A DNA stretch of 64,000 bases from Caldithrix sp. (GCA_020722815.1 DYKB01000003.1:191502-255501), one strand, 5' to 3'. Counted from the stretch's first letter, positions 10,147 to 19,764 are shown. The notes: a model not told the origin generated them from the letters alone. Made by a program: numbers and translations.

Positions 10147-10438
10147 CATAGCCGTCAACCTAAGGTCGGCAAATCGAATTTAAATAAGTTTCGATAATTT
10201 GCGTTGACGATATTTTGTGTTTTTTTGTCGCTAGGATACATTTTTTGCTACAGGTCCTGTAAAATTTTTGCAGCCATAGTGCCAACCCCGCGGTTTTCAT
10301 CAAGAATATTGGGCGCAATTCGTCGATTTTTTTCCGACAGAAGATTTTAAACGCTTTAAAGGCATTTGCCAAATCTGACCTTAATAATTAAAAAACAATA
10401 ACTTAACAATACTATGCCCCCTTAGGTTGACGGCTATG
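10147..10438. mobile_element. Short IS231-like (IS4 group) element or MITE, copy 1
   Basis: Perfect terminal inverted repeats CATAGCCGTCAACCTAAG (10147-10164) and CTTAGGTTGACGGCTATG (10421-10438) resemble the ends of the IS231 group of IS4-family elements. The 292-bp interior has no complete transposase. A 70-codon minus-strand frame (10160-10372) is unrecognised and may be a remnant. The flanks GTGGACGGGG and ACATTTTTTT share no target duplication, unlike copy 2 at 19765-19987. That points to a deletion or recombination between copies. Confidence 0.75.
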
Positions 10439-10500
10439 ACATTTTTTTCCCCCCCCCGCCGCATAATTTAGCGAATATTTCCTTAAGATCAATAGATTTG

Positions 10501-10558
10501 AAAACCCAGATTGTAATTCATCGATTGGTGGATTATGGTTTGGGTTTTTTTGTTTTTT
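10501..10558 (+). terminator. Possible intrinsic terminator remnant
   Basis: AAAACCCA (10501-10508) pairs with TGGGTTTT (10541-10548), followed by a T-rich run to 10558 on the plus strand. The loop is long (32 bases), which weakens the call. No plus-strand gene precedes it now. It could be the leftover 3' end of a gene lost in the rearrangement at 10438. Confidence 0.3.
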
Positions 10559-10586
10559 AGCTGACAATAACAAATGGAGGTTTAAT

Positions 10587-11822
10587 ATGTCAAACCTAAA
10601 AGTGATCATCGTCATGGCAATATTTATCTTGCCGTTTGGTGTTTTAGCAACCGAGGATTTGGTGCGAATCGGTGGTCTGGATATCACTGCTACTAATTAT
10701 GGGAGTATCAGAATAGGTCCCCACAAAAATCAGGACAGTAGCGGGGTCCGATTTGCCAATTACTATCTCGATCTTAGTACCTGGGTATCTGCCACCCTGA
10801 ATGGTGAAAATTTAGTATCAGATGGAGATATTACTGAGACGAAAACAGTTCCCGATTGGCGCCTGTACCAGAAAGCAACGGCTCAAGCGTTACAACAACC
10901 TGACGAAAAAAAATACGTAACTGTTTACCGGGACGATCGTGCCTTTGACAAACATCAACCCTTAGGAATAGAAATCACTCAGGAGCTTTACTGGCAAAAA
11001 AATCGCGATTGGGCTATCATTTCTTTTCGAGTAAAGAATATGAACCATGTTGCCCTCCAAAATTTGCGCGTTGGGTTGCGACTCGATGCCGACGTCCCTG
11101 ATAAAGATAATAAACCTACCGCTAACGATGATATGGTGGGAAAATCGGATAATTTATTTTACCTCTATGATTACAATCAGACTGTGGAAAAATCTAATAT
11201 CATTGGTTTATTACCATTGGGAGAAAATATAAATTTTACGTTCAATTGGTGGGATGTTAATCATGATCCACTAACTGATCAGCAGCGACAGCAATTGGTG
11301 CCAGTCAGCAAGGGAAGCTTGCCCACTACTGCCAATGATTATCGAATTTTGATTACCCAGGGCACGTTTGAATTAAAGGAGCAGCAAGAATTAGACATAA
11401 CCTTTGCGATCATTGAAAGTAAAGGATTGGACAATGCGGTTAAGGCGGCCCAGGAAGCGATGATATATTATAAGGCAAATATAGTTCCAGGATTAAAAAA
11501 ATTGCCCCCTATTGCTGAACAATATTTAGAACAAAAGCTCCCTGTTAAATACGAGCTTTCTCAGAATTATCCCAATCCCTTTAATCCTTCGACCACGATT
11601 GGTTATGCCCTCCCTGAAGATAGTTATGTTGAGCTGGCCATTTATAATATTCAAGGAAAAATTGTAACCCGGCTCGTTAAAATACAACAGCCGGCTGGCA
11701 ACTATCAGGTGGTCTGGAATGGCTGCGATGAATCGGGTAACCGAGTTAGTAGCGGGATCTATTACTATCAGCTTAAAACGGCTAAATTTAGTCAGACGAA
11801 AAAGATGGTTCTATTTCAGTAA
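10587..11822 (+). CDS. Secreted protein of unknown function with type IX-like sorting tail
   Basis: This is a 411-residue protein with a signal peptide (1-21) and a TGGAGG ribosome site six bases before the ATG. I do not recognise the central domain (about 25-310). It is beta-rich with many aromatic residues (for example GVRFANYYLDLSTWVSATLN). The C-terminal 85 residues are a FlgD-Ig-like sorting domain beginning NYPNPFNPSTTI and ending QTKKMVLFQ, so the protein is expected at or outside the outer membrane. It is transcribed away from the xylan genes and is followed by another secreted protein 84 bases downstream. Confidence 0.85.
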   Translation: MSNLKVIIVMAIFILPFGVLATEDLVRIGGLDITATNYGSIRIGPHKNQDSSGVRFANYYLDLSTWVSATLNGENLVSDGDITETKTVPDWRLYQKATAQALQQPDEKKYVTVYRDDRAFDKHQPLGIEITQELYWQKNRDWAIISFRVKNMNHVALQNLRVGLRLDADVPDKDNKPTANDDMVGKSDNLFYLYDYNQTVEKSNIIGLLPLGENINFTFNWWDVNHDPLTDQQRQQLVPVSKGSLPTTANDYRILITQGTFELKEQQELDITFAIIESKGLDNAVKAAQEAMIYYKANIVPGLKKLPPIAEQYLEQKLPVKYELSQNYPNPFNPSTTIGYALPEDSYVELAIYNIQGKIVTRLVKIQQPAGNYQVVWNGCDESGNRVSSGIYYYQLKTAKFSQTKKMVLFQ

Positions 11823-11906
11823 TGTTAATGATAATTCCTGTCTTAATAAAAAAGGGGTAGATAATTTTGGGGTCGGTTAATCAATTAAAACGAAAAGGAT
11901 CTTGCA

Positions 11907-12764
11907 ATGAAAAAAATATTTTGTTATATTTTGCTGGCTATATTCTTAGCACCCGTTTCTGGGCATACGGAGCCACCAGGAGGTGGCTACAATGGCTGGC
12001 GGTTCTTTTTTGCATCATTTTCTGTCTTCAATCCGGCGGCAAATCCGGTCAGTGGGGTGAATGTAAAATTATTTGTCCATATTTATGGCACAGAAGGTGA
12101 TGGTTATGCCATACTTTATGGTATCACCAATAGTGAAGGTTGGGTGAATCTATCAACCACGTTATATTATCAAGGCTATGAGGAAGGTCATTACATGCTG
12201 GCTTACATTAATGACGATCGTTATACAGTATTATCTTCATCAAATACCTATACCACAACATCCTATAATCTTTATCCAGATTTTGAAGTGATATTAGATT
12301 TGGATCAGAATGGAATTAATGACAACTGGGAATTACCGTTGGCGGAAAAGTTTTGTCCCAGTTTAAAGCTTCATTCACAAGATCATGGGGTATCCCCTGA
12401 ACCAGTGGAAATAATGGGAGATTTTTATGGGGTATGGGCAAGAGTTTGGACTTTGGGAGGAACCTGTATAGGCGACTGGCGCGTAGTTGACGATCCTGGG
12501 TTTGATCCTTCTCTTGCAGATATATTTTATAATGGTATTTATTATTGGTGCTTAGGTCATTGGGAAGGGGATAATCCAACTGTTTATCGATATATTGGAA
12601 CTCCACCAGGCGGTGGCTATGGCGTTTATTTAACTCTATTTCATTTTGATTGGGCTGGACCAGAAGAATTTGGACAGGGTGGCCAGGATGATCCTGCAGG
12701 ATGGGTCAATGTATATTTAAATGGTAATTCAATAGGACCAGGATATGGTCCCGGCGCTAATTAG
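11907..12764 (+). CDS. Secreted protein of unknown function, last residues altered by IS insertion
   Basis: The 285-residue protein has a signal peptide (1-20) preceded by AAAGGA. The first 120 residues look like a beta-sandwich with Gly/Tyr-rich strands. A single calcium-loop-like stretch, DLDQNGINDNWE, precedes LAEKFCPSLKLHSQDHG, which faintly recalls the opening of Vps62-type domains (weak). The TAG stop is created by the left end of the IS1182-like element. Removing that element and one AATT copy restores GCT AAT TAT TTT AAT TGA, so only three residues (YFN) were lost. The protein is probably still functional. There is no type IX sorting tail. Confidence 0.75.
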   Translation: MKKIFCYILLAIFLAPVSGHTEPPGGGYNGWRFFFASFSVFNPAANPVSGVNVKLFVHIYGTEGDGYAILYGITNSEGWVNLSTTLYYQGYEEGHYMLAYINDDRYTVLSSSNTYTTTSYNLYPDFEVILDLDQNGINDNWELPLAEKFCPSLKLHSQDHGVSPEPVEIMGDFYGVWARVWTLGGTCIGDWRVVDDPGFDPSLADIFYNGIYYWCLGHWEGDNPTVYRYIGTPPGGGYGVYLTLFHFDWAGPEEFGQGGQDDPAGWVNVYLNGNSIGPGYGPGAN

Positions 12765-14462
12765 GGCTTGCTGAAAAAGTAATTAAGTATTAATAAAAAT
12801 AACAAGATAAAACTTGCAAATTTGGAAAAAAATCCATATATTTTACCAGAATTTGAACCAAAAGCTTGGAGATGAGATGGTAAAATATATCAGTGCGAAA
12901 CAATTATCCTTTACAGAATTCCAAACCCCCTTTGTTAAAGGTCTGGATAGCAAGAACCGCTGGGTGCGGCTGGCGCGCCAAATTCCCTGGGATGAATTGG
13001 TGACGATTTACAGTCGGTCGCTACGGCTGGATTTTGGCCGCTGCGCCATCGACCCGCGGGTGGTCATCGGTGCCATGATCATCAAGCACCTCAAATGCTT
13101 GAGCGATGAAGCGACCCTTACGGAAATCCAGGAAAATCCGTATTTGCAATTCTTTCTGGGATTTCAGGAATTCCGCCATCAGCCTGTGTTTGATTCCTCA
13201 CTCTTGGTGACCCTCCGGCGACGGTTGGGAGTTGACGCTTTTGAAGACATGAATCAGCAATTATTGGCAAAAATTGAAAATAAAAAACAAAAAAATAATC
13301 GATTTGCGTCATCATATATCAATAATTCTGTTAAATCTTCTGAATCTTCCAATAATTCGCCATCCGATGCGCCAACGGCAGCGACCACCACCGCGGTCGC
13401 GCCCCCGAATGCCCCTGCGGCGGCACCGGTGACCAATCAGGGAACCTTGATCCTCGACGCGACCGTGGCGCCCCAGGACATCAAATTTCCGACCGATTTG
13501 GACTTACTAAACACCAGTCGTGAGCAGACCGAACGGATCACAGATGAATTGTATGTGCCCGCCCCGGGCCAACGCAAACCCCGCACCTATCGGCGGCAGG
13601 TCCGTCAAGATTATTTGGTTACTGCCCGCAAAAAAAACGCAAAAAGACCAAAGAAATCCGCAAAGCTCTGCGGAAACAATTAAATTATGTCAACCGCAAC
13701 ATCAATACCATCCAAAAATTGTTAACGCCCAACTTTCAGGCCATTTCCTATAAATCCTTGCGGCAACTTTGGATTATCCAGGAGGTTTACCGCCAGCAAT
13801 ACGAGATGTATACCCAGCGCCGGCATCAAATTGAGGGGCGCATCGTCAGCCTGTCCCAACCGCATGTCCGCCCGATCGTCCGCGGCAAAGCCGGTAAGAC
13901 GGTGGAATTCGGGGCGAAGCTGTCCGTCAGTTTGGTCAATGGTTTTGCCCATCTGGATCGCCTCAGTTGGGAGCCCGATAATGAAGGTGGTGCTTTAAAA
14001 ACGCCGGTGGAAAATTATCACCGCCGCTATGGCGTTTATCCTGAGGTGGTGCTGGCCGATCAAATATTTGGTACCCAGGAAAATCGCGCCTTTTTGAAAA
14101 AGCAGGGCATTCGCTTTAGCGGCAAGGCGTTGGGACGGCCCCCCCCAATTGCGCCCCGCGGAAAAACGTAAAATCGCCCACGAAGCCCGCCGTCGCAGTC
14201 TCATCGAAGGCAAATTTGGCGAAGGCAAACGGCGATATGACCTGGATCTGGTGAAAGCGAAAACCGTAAAAACCAGCGAAAGTTGGATTGCGATCATATT
14301 CTTCGTGATGAATCTGGCCCTCTGGGGCCGGATTTATTTTTTTGCCAAATTTTTATGGCGCTTTTGTGTCGCTTTTGCCAATAATTTCAAAGAACTTTTC
14401 GGGCAATTCTACCTACCGACCCGAAAATTGGCATTTTTACGCTGACTTTTTCAGCAAGCCCT
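12763..14462 (+). mobile_element. IS1182-like insertion sequence with AATT target duplication
   Basis: Terminal inverted repeats AGGGCTTGCTGAAAAAGT (12763-12780) and ACTTTTTCAGCAAGCCCT (14445-14462) are perfect over 18 bp. They are flanked by direct copies of AATT (12759-12762 and 14463-14466). The 1.7-kb element carries one transposase gene broken by two frameshifts. The well-preserved ends and duplication suggest a recent arrival. Confidence 0.88.
12877..14445 (+). pseudogene. IS1182/IS5-like transposase, two frameshifts
   Basis: The start at 12877 (MVKYISAKQLSF) has GGAG just upstream. The N-terminal domain carries the characteristic segments NRWVRLARQIPWDELV, GAMIIKHLKCLSDEATL and ENPYLQFFLGFQEF. 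Reading continuously needs one extra A in the A8 run at 13630-13637 and one fewer C in the C8 run at 14139-14146. With both corrected, the protein is 522 residues and ends at 14445 inside the right terminal repeat. Both lesions are in homopolymers, so sequencing error is a real alternative. The first also contains an A AAA AAC slippery heptamer. A low-complexity Ser/Asn then Ala/Pro linker lies at about residues 150-195. Confidence 0.85.
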
Positions 14463-14533
14463 AATTATTTTAATTGATGTTAAGCCATAATAAGAAACAA
14501 GGTCGAACACAATTAATTTTGATAGCGTTTTAT

Positions 14534-17500
14534 TCATTTCATCAGGATAAGTTTATGCGACAGCGCCTGTTCGCCAACTTTTAATTGATAAAAGTAAATG
14601 CCTGAATTTAAATCACTTAAATCAAAAAGGACAGTATGTTTTCCAACTGGCATTCGCTTATTTATAATTGTTTTTGCTTCTCGTCCCAATATATCAAAAA
14701 TTTTTAATTCAACCAAATTTTCAGATTTGATTGTAAAATAGATCGTTGTTGAAGAATTAAACGGATTCGGAAAATTTTGAAATAATTCAAAATCGCCATT
14801 TTTGATAGTTAAAATTTCTTCTACCATACTACTCCCATTATCATCTTTCCCTGGCGAACCATTTATATTGAACGAAGTGCGCCAGTGCGCCGGATTATTT
14901 TGATCGCCGACCGGATTGAGTGCATCAGGAACCAATGAATATCCCTTACCATCGGCTGCAATTGGCCAGGGTGCCCGATCATTGTATCGTATCGAAAAAA
15001 TAGTATCCCCAACAAAATTTATCAGGGTAATTTTTTCGCCGGCGTTGTCCAGAAAACCTTCATATTCACCAAAAGGAGTAAACTTGTAACGATTATAAAA
15101 ATTGAGTTGATTCGAAGCAAGGACAATAAATTCATCCGAATTCAGAACCGTCGCCAAAGGGAAAGAAAAAGAAATCCCCTCACAAAATCGACACCCACTC
15201 AAATCAATCGATGAGGTGCCAACATTTTTTAATTCAATAAATTCAAAGCTCCGATCATCCATTCCATCGGCTGCCAATGGATGATAATGGATTTCCGTGA
15301 CTTTCAGATTGTTTAAATCTGTCGATATAATAAAAATCATTTCAGCTAAGGCACTCCAACTACTTCCCTGAAAGCTTCGGGCTTTAATATGGGTGCTATT
15401 CATTAAATACAATGGATTATCATATTTCAGGGCAGTGGAGGCTATCTGGCCGACCGGTGCCGGATCGGTTCCATCAGTTGTATAATAGATATCACCTTTT
15501 AATACCCGCATGGAAAGGATGTCCCCGGCTTGAATTAGATTCTGCGGGGGTAATTTATAATTAATCAGAAATAGCGGCGCATCGATATCTGGGAAAAGAT
15601 TTGCGGTCCGCAATTGCTTAATAAATTCATCCGTTCTTTTGGGAAAATATTCATTCAGGAGATAGGATTGCTGATCTAGCCAGCATTTTTTATCATAGAG
15701 CTCAAAGGGTCCAGCAGCAGAATAGCGATGAACATCCCGTCGATAATCGCCCCAACGGGCCGATTCAGCAATTATTGCCAGATCGATCTGATTTGCCCGG
15801 TCCATCCAACGCACACTGGCAGATGCTGGCGTTAATGTGCCACCATTAAAACAGTGGCGTTGAACCCGATCGGCAAAAAGTCGTCGAAAATCGGCATTTT
15901 TGCGTAATTGCTGAAACAAAAAACTTGGACGATTATTATTATTAAGCTCCAAAACATTTCGAGTAATTTTTTCCAGAATACGTTCCGCATCCCAGCTAAA
16001 AAAGCGAAATCCTTTTGCCGGTTGAACCCGATTTCGAATCGCTACCCAATTATGATGGTCCCAGTCTGAGTTCGCTCCATAAAAGTTTAATATCATATAA
16101 TCAATGAAATTGATAACATCGAGATAGGCTTCATAACCGGGATTGTTGGAACCGTCGGGATTATTCCCCAGCAGCCGCTGATAGTTCGTATTTGAAGCCA
16201 AATCGGTTGTCGCCAATGCTATCATTTGATCCCAGGCCGTGTTATTCCCATCGAGAATTGTTCCATAGTCTTTAATAACGTCATAATCGGCTGGATCCCC
16301 CCCCAGGTAGGTGGCAGCAAATTCCTTATCAAGCCGTTCGGTGAGATTGTAAATGCCCCAATAGAGTCCATTCAGATACAGATGCACATATCGTCCCTTT
16401 CCGGCTGGATGGCCCATGGCACGCTGGGTATCTTTCGCCCAGACATCTTGGATATATTGAGCTGCACGGCGCTCACCAGAAGTCCAATGACACCAGGAAT
16501 TGTTAAATCCAGCGCGCAAGACGATAGTATTGAATTTATTCGTCGCGCCTTCACCCAAAAGCGGATAATCTAATTTCGTTGGTCCATATTCTCTCTTAAA
16601 AACGATTCTGAAAGAATGTTTCGGTGATTTTTCCGGTCTTCGGCTATGGCCACCATGTAATTGGATACCACAATCAACTTGTAAGTCCTCATTCCCATCC
16701 TGACTAAAAAATTCAACCGATACCGGTCGTTCCCATCCATCGCCAAAGAGGGGAACATCCCCATCACCTGGTGGTCCTGTGTAAATGTATATCCCGCCGG
16801 AATTCGAATCGATACTTTTGGAGAAGAAGTTGTTTTTATCAGTCACGACTGAAAGGGTTGGTAATGAAAGTAACGCTGCTTTCATTTGCCCGGCATATAA
16901 CGGATCCTGCGTAATTTCGGGATCCATTTCATAATCAGCAATCGCGGTTCCTGATATTGCAGTATATGGTCCCCACTCAGTCGGATAGCCAGGGGGATGA
17001 TTCGATTGCTGAACAACATCATCCAGAAAAAGGTAGGTAGCCGTTGCAATCTTGCTCTTCAATCCGCCTGATTTTGTAACAATAGCCCTCAAGACAGTCG
17101 TCGTATTGATTGGAACAGGAGCATTATATTGCTTTCCGTTTGAAATATCGGGAGGGCTGCCATCGGTTGTGTAATAAATTTGAACATTTGTCAGATTCGT
17201 TGTAATCGTTACTTCGAAGGGCGTTTCATAAAAACCGTGATGATAATTGAATTCAGGAAATGACAAAAATTGGAATTCTGCCAGTTGATTATCTGCTCCA
17301 GGTGTTGGTTTTTGAGTCGCGAGATAATCCTGATCAAAATAACCAAACGATACATCAGCTTGCTGCGGCGGGAAAGCGGGATTAAACTCCGTTACCACCA
17401 AACCATTCGAATCGATTAAAGCCAGATATTCGCCATCTCCATTCAATTTAAAATGGGTATGCAACTCCTGATTGGGATCAATTCGATTCTTGCCCGAAGC

Positions 17501-17788
17501 AAATATTACTAAGTAACCTTCTGATTTGATATTAACGGCAGGAAAGATCCATTTTCGCACCTGGTTTGGATCATCCGTCAATGACCAGCCAGCCAAATTT
17601 ATATCCATCGGAATCGGATTATAAAGCTCAATCCAGTCAGAATAATCACCATCATTATCTGCTAAAATTGTCGAATTCAAAGCCATGAACTCATTTATCC
17701 GTACCGTTTCAAATCGCGATTGCGCTTTTAATAAAAGCGGCAACGTTACAAGAAACAGACTTATCAATATCTGCCTGGTATATTTCAT
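14534..17788 (-). CDS. Secreted CotH-kinase-like protein with lamin-tail and chitobiase-type domains
   Basis: The 1,084-residue protein has a signal peptide (1-22) and a first lamin-tail domain (about 25-135, VRINEFMALNS...GDYSDWIELYNP). Next come a chitobiase C-terminal-like beta domain (about 180-265, IYYTTDGSPPD) and a CotH-type kinase-like domain (about 300-640). The latter includes GGHSRRPEKSPKHSFRIVF, NGLYWGIYNLTERLD, SDWDHHNW and FFSWDAERIL. A second YYTTDGTDP domain, a second lamin-tail domain (about 815-930) and a FlgD-Ig/type IX sorting tail ending SHKLILMK complete it. Homologous CotH proteins phosphorylate spore-coat or surface proteins, but the substrate here is unknown. The gene is intact and monocistronic in appearance. 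Confidence 0.88.
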   Translation of the reverse strand: MKYTRQILISLFLVTLPLLLKAQSRFETVRINEFMALNSTILADNDGDYSDWIELYNPIPMDINLAGWSLTDDPNQVRKWIFPAVNIKSEGYLVIFASGKNRIDPNQELHTHFKLNGDGEYLALIDSNGLVVTEFNPAFPPQQADVSFGYFDQDYLATQKPTPGADNQLAEFQFLSFPEFNYHHGFYETPFEVTITTNLTNVQIYYTTDGSPPDISNGKQYNAPVPINTTTVLRAIVTKSGGLKSKIATATYLFLDDVVQQSNHPPGYPTEWGPYTAISGTAIADYEMDPEITQDPLYAGQMKAALLSLPTLSVVTDKNNFFSKSIDSNSGGIYIYTGPPGDGDVPLFGDGWERPVSVEFFSQDGNEDLQVDCGIQLHGGHSRRPEKSPKHSFRIVFKREYGPTKLDYPLLGEGATNKFNTIVLRAGFNNSWCHWTSGERRAAQYIQDVWAKDTQRAMGHPAGKGRYVHLYLNGLYWGIYNLTERLDKEFAATYLGGDPADYDVIKDYGTILDGNNTAWDQMIALATTDLASNTNYQRLLGNNPDGSNNPGYEAYLDVINFIDYMILNFYGANSDWDHHNWVAIRNRVQPAKGFRFFSWDAERILEKITRNVLELNNNNRPSFLFQQLRKNADFRRLFADRVQRHCFNGGTLTPASASVRWMDRANQIDLAIIAESARWGDYRRDVHRYSAAGPFELYDKKCWLDQQSYLLNEYFPKRTDEFIKQLRTANLFPDIDAPLFLINYKLPPQNLIQAGDILSMRVLKGDIYYTTDGTDPAPVGQIASTALKYDNPLYLMNSTHIKARSFQGSSWSALAEMIFIISTDLNNLKVTEIHYHPLAADGMDDRSFEFIELKNVGTSSIDLSGCRFCEGISFSFPLATVLNSDEFIVLASNQLNFYNRYKFTPFGEYEGFLDNAGEKITLINFVGDTIFSIRYNDRAPWPIAADGKGYSLVPDALNPVGDQNNPAHWRTSFNINGSPGKDDNGSSMVEEILTIKNGDFELFQNFPNPFNSSTTIYFTIKSENLVELKIFDILGREAKTIINKRMPVGKHTVLFDLSDLNSGIYFYQLKVGEQALSHKLILMK

Positions 17789-17835
17789 AGCGTGTGGTGA
17801 ATAATGTTGCGTATGATTAATTCCGATTTTAAGTT

Positions 17836-18870
17836 TTAACCTGCATAATTTTTAACAGTTCCAGTAAACGCTGCAATATTTTCAGTCTTCACGCCTGGCG
17901 GCATTCCACCACCACCGGAAAGGATGACTCTTGATTTATCCGGTAAAGAATTTAACAATTCAAGCGTCGCGGCAGTCACTTTGGCCGGATCGCCGCTGGC
18001 CAAAACATCACGCGGGGGGATACTCCCAAGGAGCGTTACTTTATTTTGTGTCAACTGTTTCAATTCAGTCAACGGGACATCGAAGCCCATATTGAATAAA
18101 TTTACGCCTATTTCCGGCAAAAAGGGCGCCGACACTTTACACGGAGCATCATTGTGCAAAAATTTAACCGTTACATTTGCATCAAACAATTCCTTAAAAT
18201 AAGGCAGGCCAAATTCGCGGAATTCTGGTTCCCCGATAAAACCAATCACATCATCCAATAAGAATATACCGTCAATGTCGGGAAAAGTTTCCATTTGAAA
18301 ATGCAGCCAATCTTTAAGAAAAGCAGTGATCTTTTTTATAAGTGCCCCAGCCTTTTCGGGTTGCAGCATCATAATCGTTAAAAACTCAGTCATGCCCATC
18401 AAATAACTGGCGATATTCAGGGGCCCACGCGCAACCGCAAAACGAATTTTATGGCCGGCAGCTTCGATTTTTGGCTGCGCGAGCATTAAACGATTTAACA
18501 CAAACGGCAATAATCCATCTGTTCTCGGATTGGGGGCAGGCAAGGATTCAATATCATCAGCCGAGTTGATAACTTTATGGGCGTGTGGAAACGCATTGGC
18601 CGGAAATGAACCACGTGCACCAAAAGCCGACGGCTCGGTACACATCCCAAATTCTGACCAGAATCCCGGCAAAAACATTACCTCCGGAAAGTCATTGATA
18701 GCTTTGAAATTTGCTTTTAGCCAGAGATCATCGTTTGAAAAATAATCCAGAATCCGAATGCCATACCAATTGGGCAGCCAGGGACAATCGATAATAAATC
18801 CGACAGGTAGTGGTTTTATTACCTCACCGTTAATAACACGTAGCAGCATTTCCCATTGTTGATCAGTCAT
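17836..18870 (-). CDS. URO-D superfamily protein (MtaA/HemE-like fold), atypical metal site
   Basis: The 344-residue protein matches the uroporphyrinogen decarboxylase fold throughout (RFAVARGPLNIASYL near 145, KFLHNDAPC near 240, LLGSIPPRDVLASGDP near 285, SGGGGMPPGVKTENI near 320). Members are either HemE or methyltransferases such as MtaA/CmuA that move methyl groups between corrinoids and thiols. The HemE N-terminal porphyrin-binding arginine motif is absent, so it is not HemE. The zinc Cys that MtaA-type enzymes carry where this protein has GGGG is replaced by Gly, so catalysis by the classical route is doubtful. No corrinoid protein gene is adjacent. Confidence 0.8.
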   Translation of the reverse strand: MTDQQWEMLLRVINGEVIKPLPVGFIIDCPWLPNWYGIRILDYFSNDDLWLKANFKAINDFPEVMFLPGFWSEFGMCTEPSAFGARGSFPANAFPHAHKVINSADDIESLPAPNPRTDGLLPFVLNRLMLAQPKIEAAGHKIRFAVARGPLNIASYLMGMTEFLTIMMLQPEKAGALIKKITAFLKDWLHFQMETFPDIDGIFLLDDVIGFIGEPEFREFGLPYFKELFDANVTVKFLHNDAPCKVSAPFLPEIGVNLFNMGFDVPLTELKQLTQNKVTLLGSIPPRDVLASGDPAKVTAATLELLNSLPDKSRVILSGGGGMPPGVKTENIAAFTGTVKNYAG

Positions 18871-18972
18871 TTTAAATATCCTTTTTCATGAAATTGTTAC
18901 CTAAACTGAACAATTCTTTGTCAATTTTTCTGAAATATCAGCTAAAATGTGCTTGATTAACCGACTAAAAAA

Positions 18973-19152
18973 ATTTGGCCACAGAATAAAGAGGCCACAG
19001 AAACAAATTTGATGAATTTTGAGTCCGCATCGTGCCTTGATTATTCATTTTCCGGGCATCTATCCGGTTTTTAAAATCGGCAGTAATAACAGATTTCTAA
19101 CCATATAAATTTGTTTTTTATTTTTCTGTGGCCGCTATATTCTGTGGCCATA
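18973..19152. repeat. Inverted-repeat element with GGCCACAGAA motifs
   Basis: The left arm (18973-19012) contains TTGGCCACAGAATAAAGA followed by GGCCACAGAAACAAATTT. The right arm (about 19104-19152) carries the complementary TTTCTGTGGCCGCTATAT and TCTGTGGCCATAG, so each arm also holds two direct copies of GGCCACAGAA. About 90 bases separate the arms and no gene lies between them. It sits in the gap of about 470 bases between the URO-D-family gene and the GH8 pseudogene. It is likely a small non-autonomous repeat. Confidence 0.65.
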
Positions 19153-19247
19153 GAAAGGATTTTTTTTTAACTATCTAAATCCTGGTTTGATAAATTCTAA
19201 ATCAATCGTTTAATTCAGGTGATTATTAAATTTTGCCCCAAATTATA

Positions 19248-19271
19248 ATCCTGTAGATCCTGTAATCCTGT
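19248..19271. repeat. Short tandem repeat of ATCCTGT
   Basis: Three copies of ATCCTGT occur at 19248, 19257 and 19265, separated by one or two bases, in the non-coding gap downstream of the GH8 pseudogene. No function is evident. Confidence 0.6.
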
Positions 19272-19764
19272 CAAATATCTTTTTTTAAGTTATCGATTTC
19301 TCATTTTATCAATAATGATTCTGATAAAAATTTGCTTTCAACAACTACTTTTCCTGACAGGCCGGTACCGCACGTCCTGTGGGATCATAAATTTTATAAG
19401 TGCCACTCACATGCAACAATCCCAGCATATAGAGCAAACCATCATAATAGCGTGCCCTTCCGCTGGGAATGGGCGTATTCCAAAATTCGGCCAGAAAATC
19501 CTTTTTATTCGGATGTGTCGCTGCCAGACAGGCCACGGCATTCATGGCCACCAAACCGGCGCTGTGGTCGTTCCCCAATTTTTTTCCATCCAGCGTGAAC
19601 AGATTTCCGTATTTACCAATGCCCTGCAAATAGAAAAAATTTAATAGTCGATTCGATTGTTCAATTGCCCAGGGATCGCTGGCGAACCATTGATAATCCA
19701 CGGCAATATTCATGGCCACCCGCCAGGCATCATACTGAAAATTTTTATGACCACCACCCCAGGG

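Noticed and set aside
10160-10372. A 70-codon minus-strand frame inside the short element at 10147-10438
   Set aside because: It has no recognised motif, and it lies inside the short element, reaching into one terminal repeat. I kept it only as a possible transposase remnant, not a gene.
12310-12340. Dockerin in the secreted protein at 11907-12764
   Set aside because: Only one calcium-loop-like segment is present. Dockerins need two related loops with following helices.
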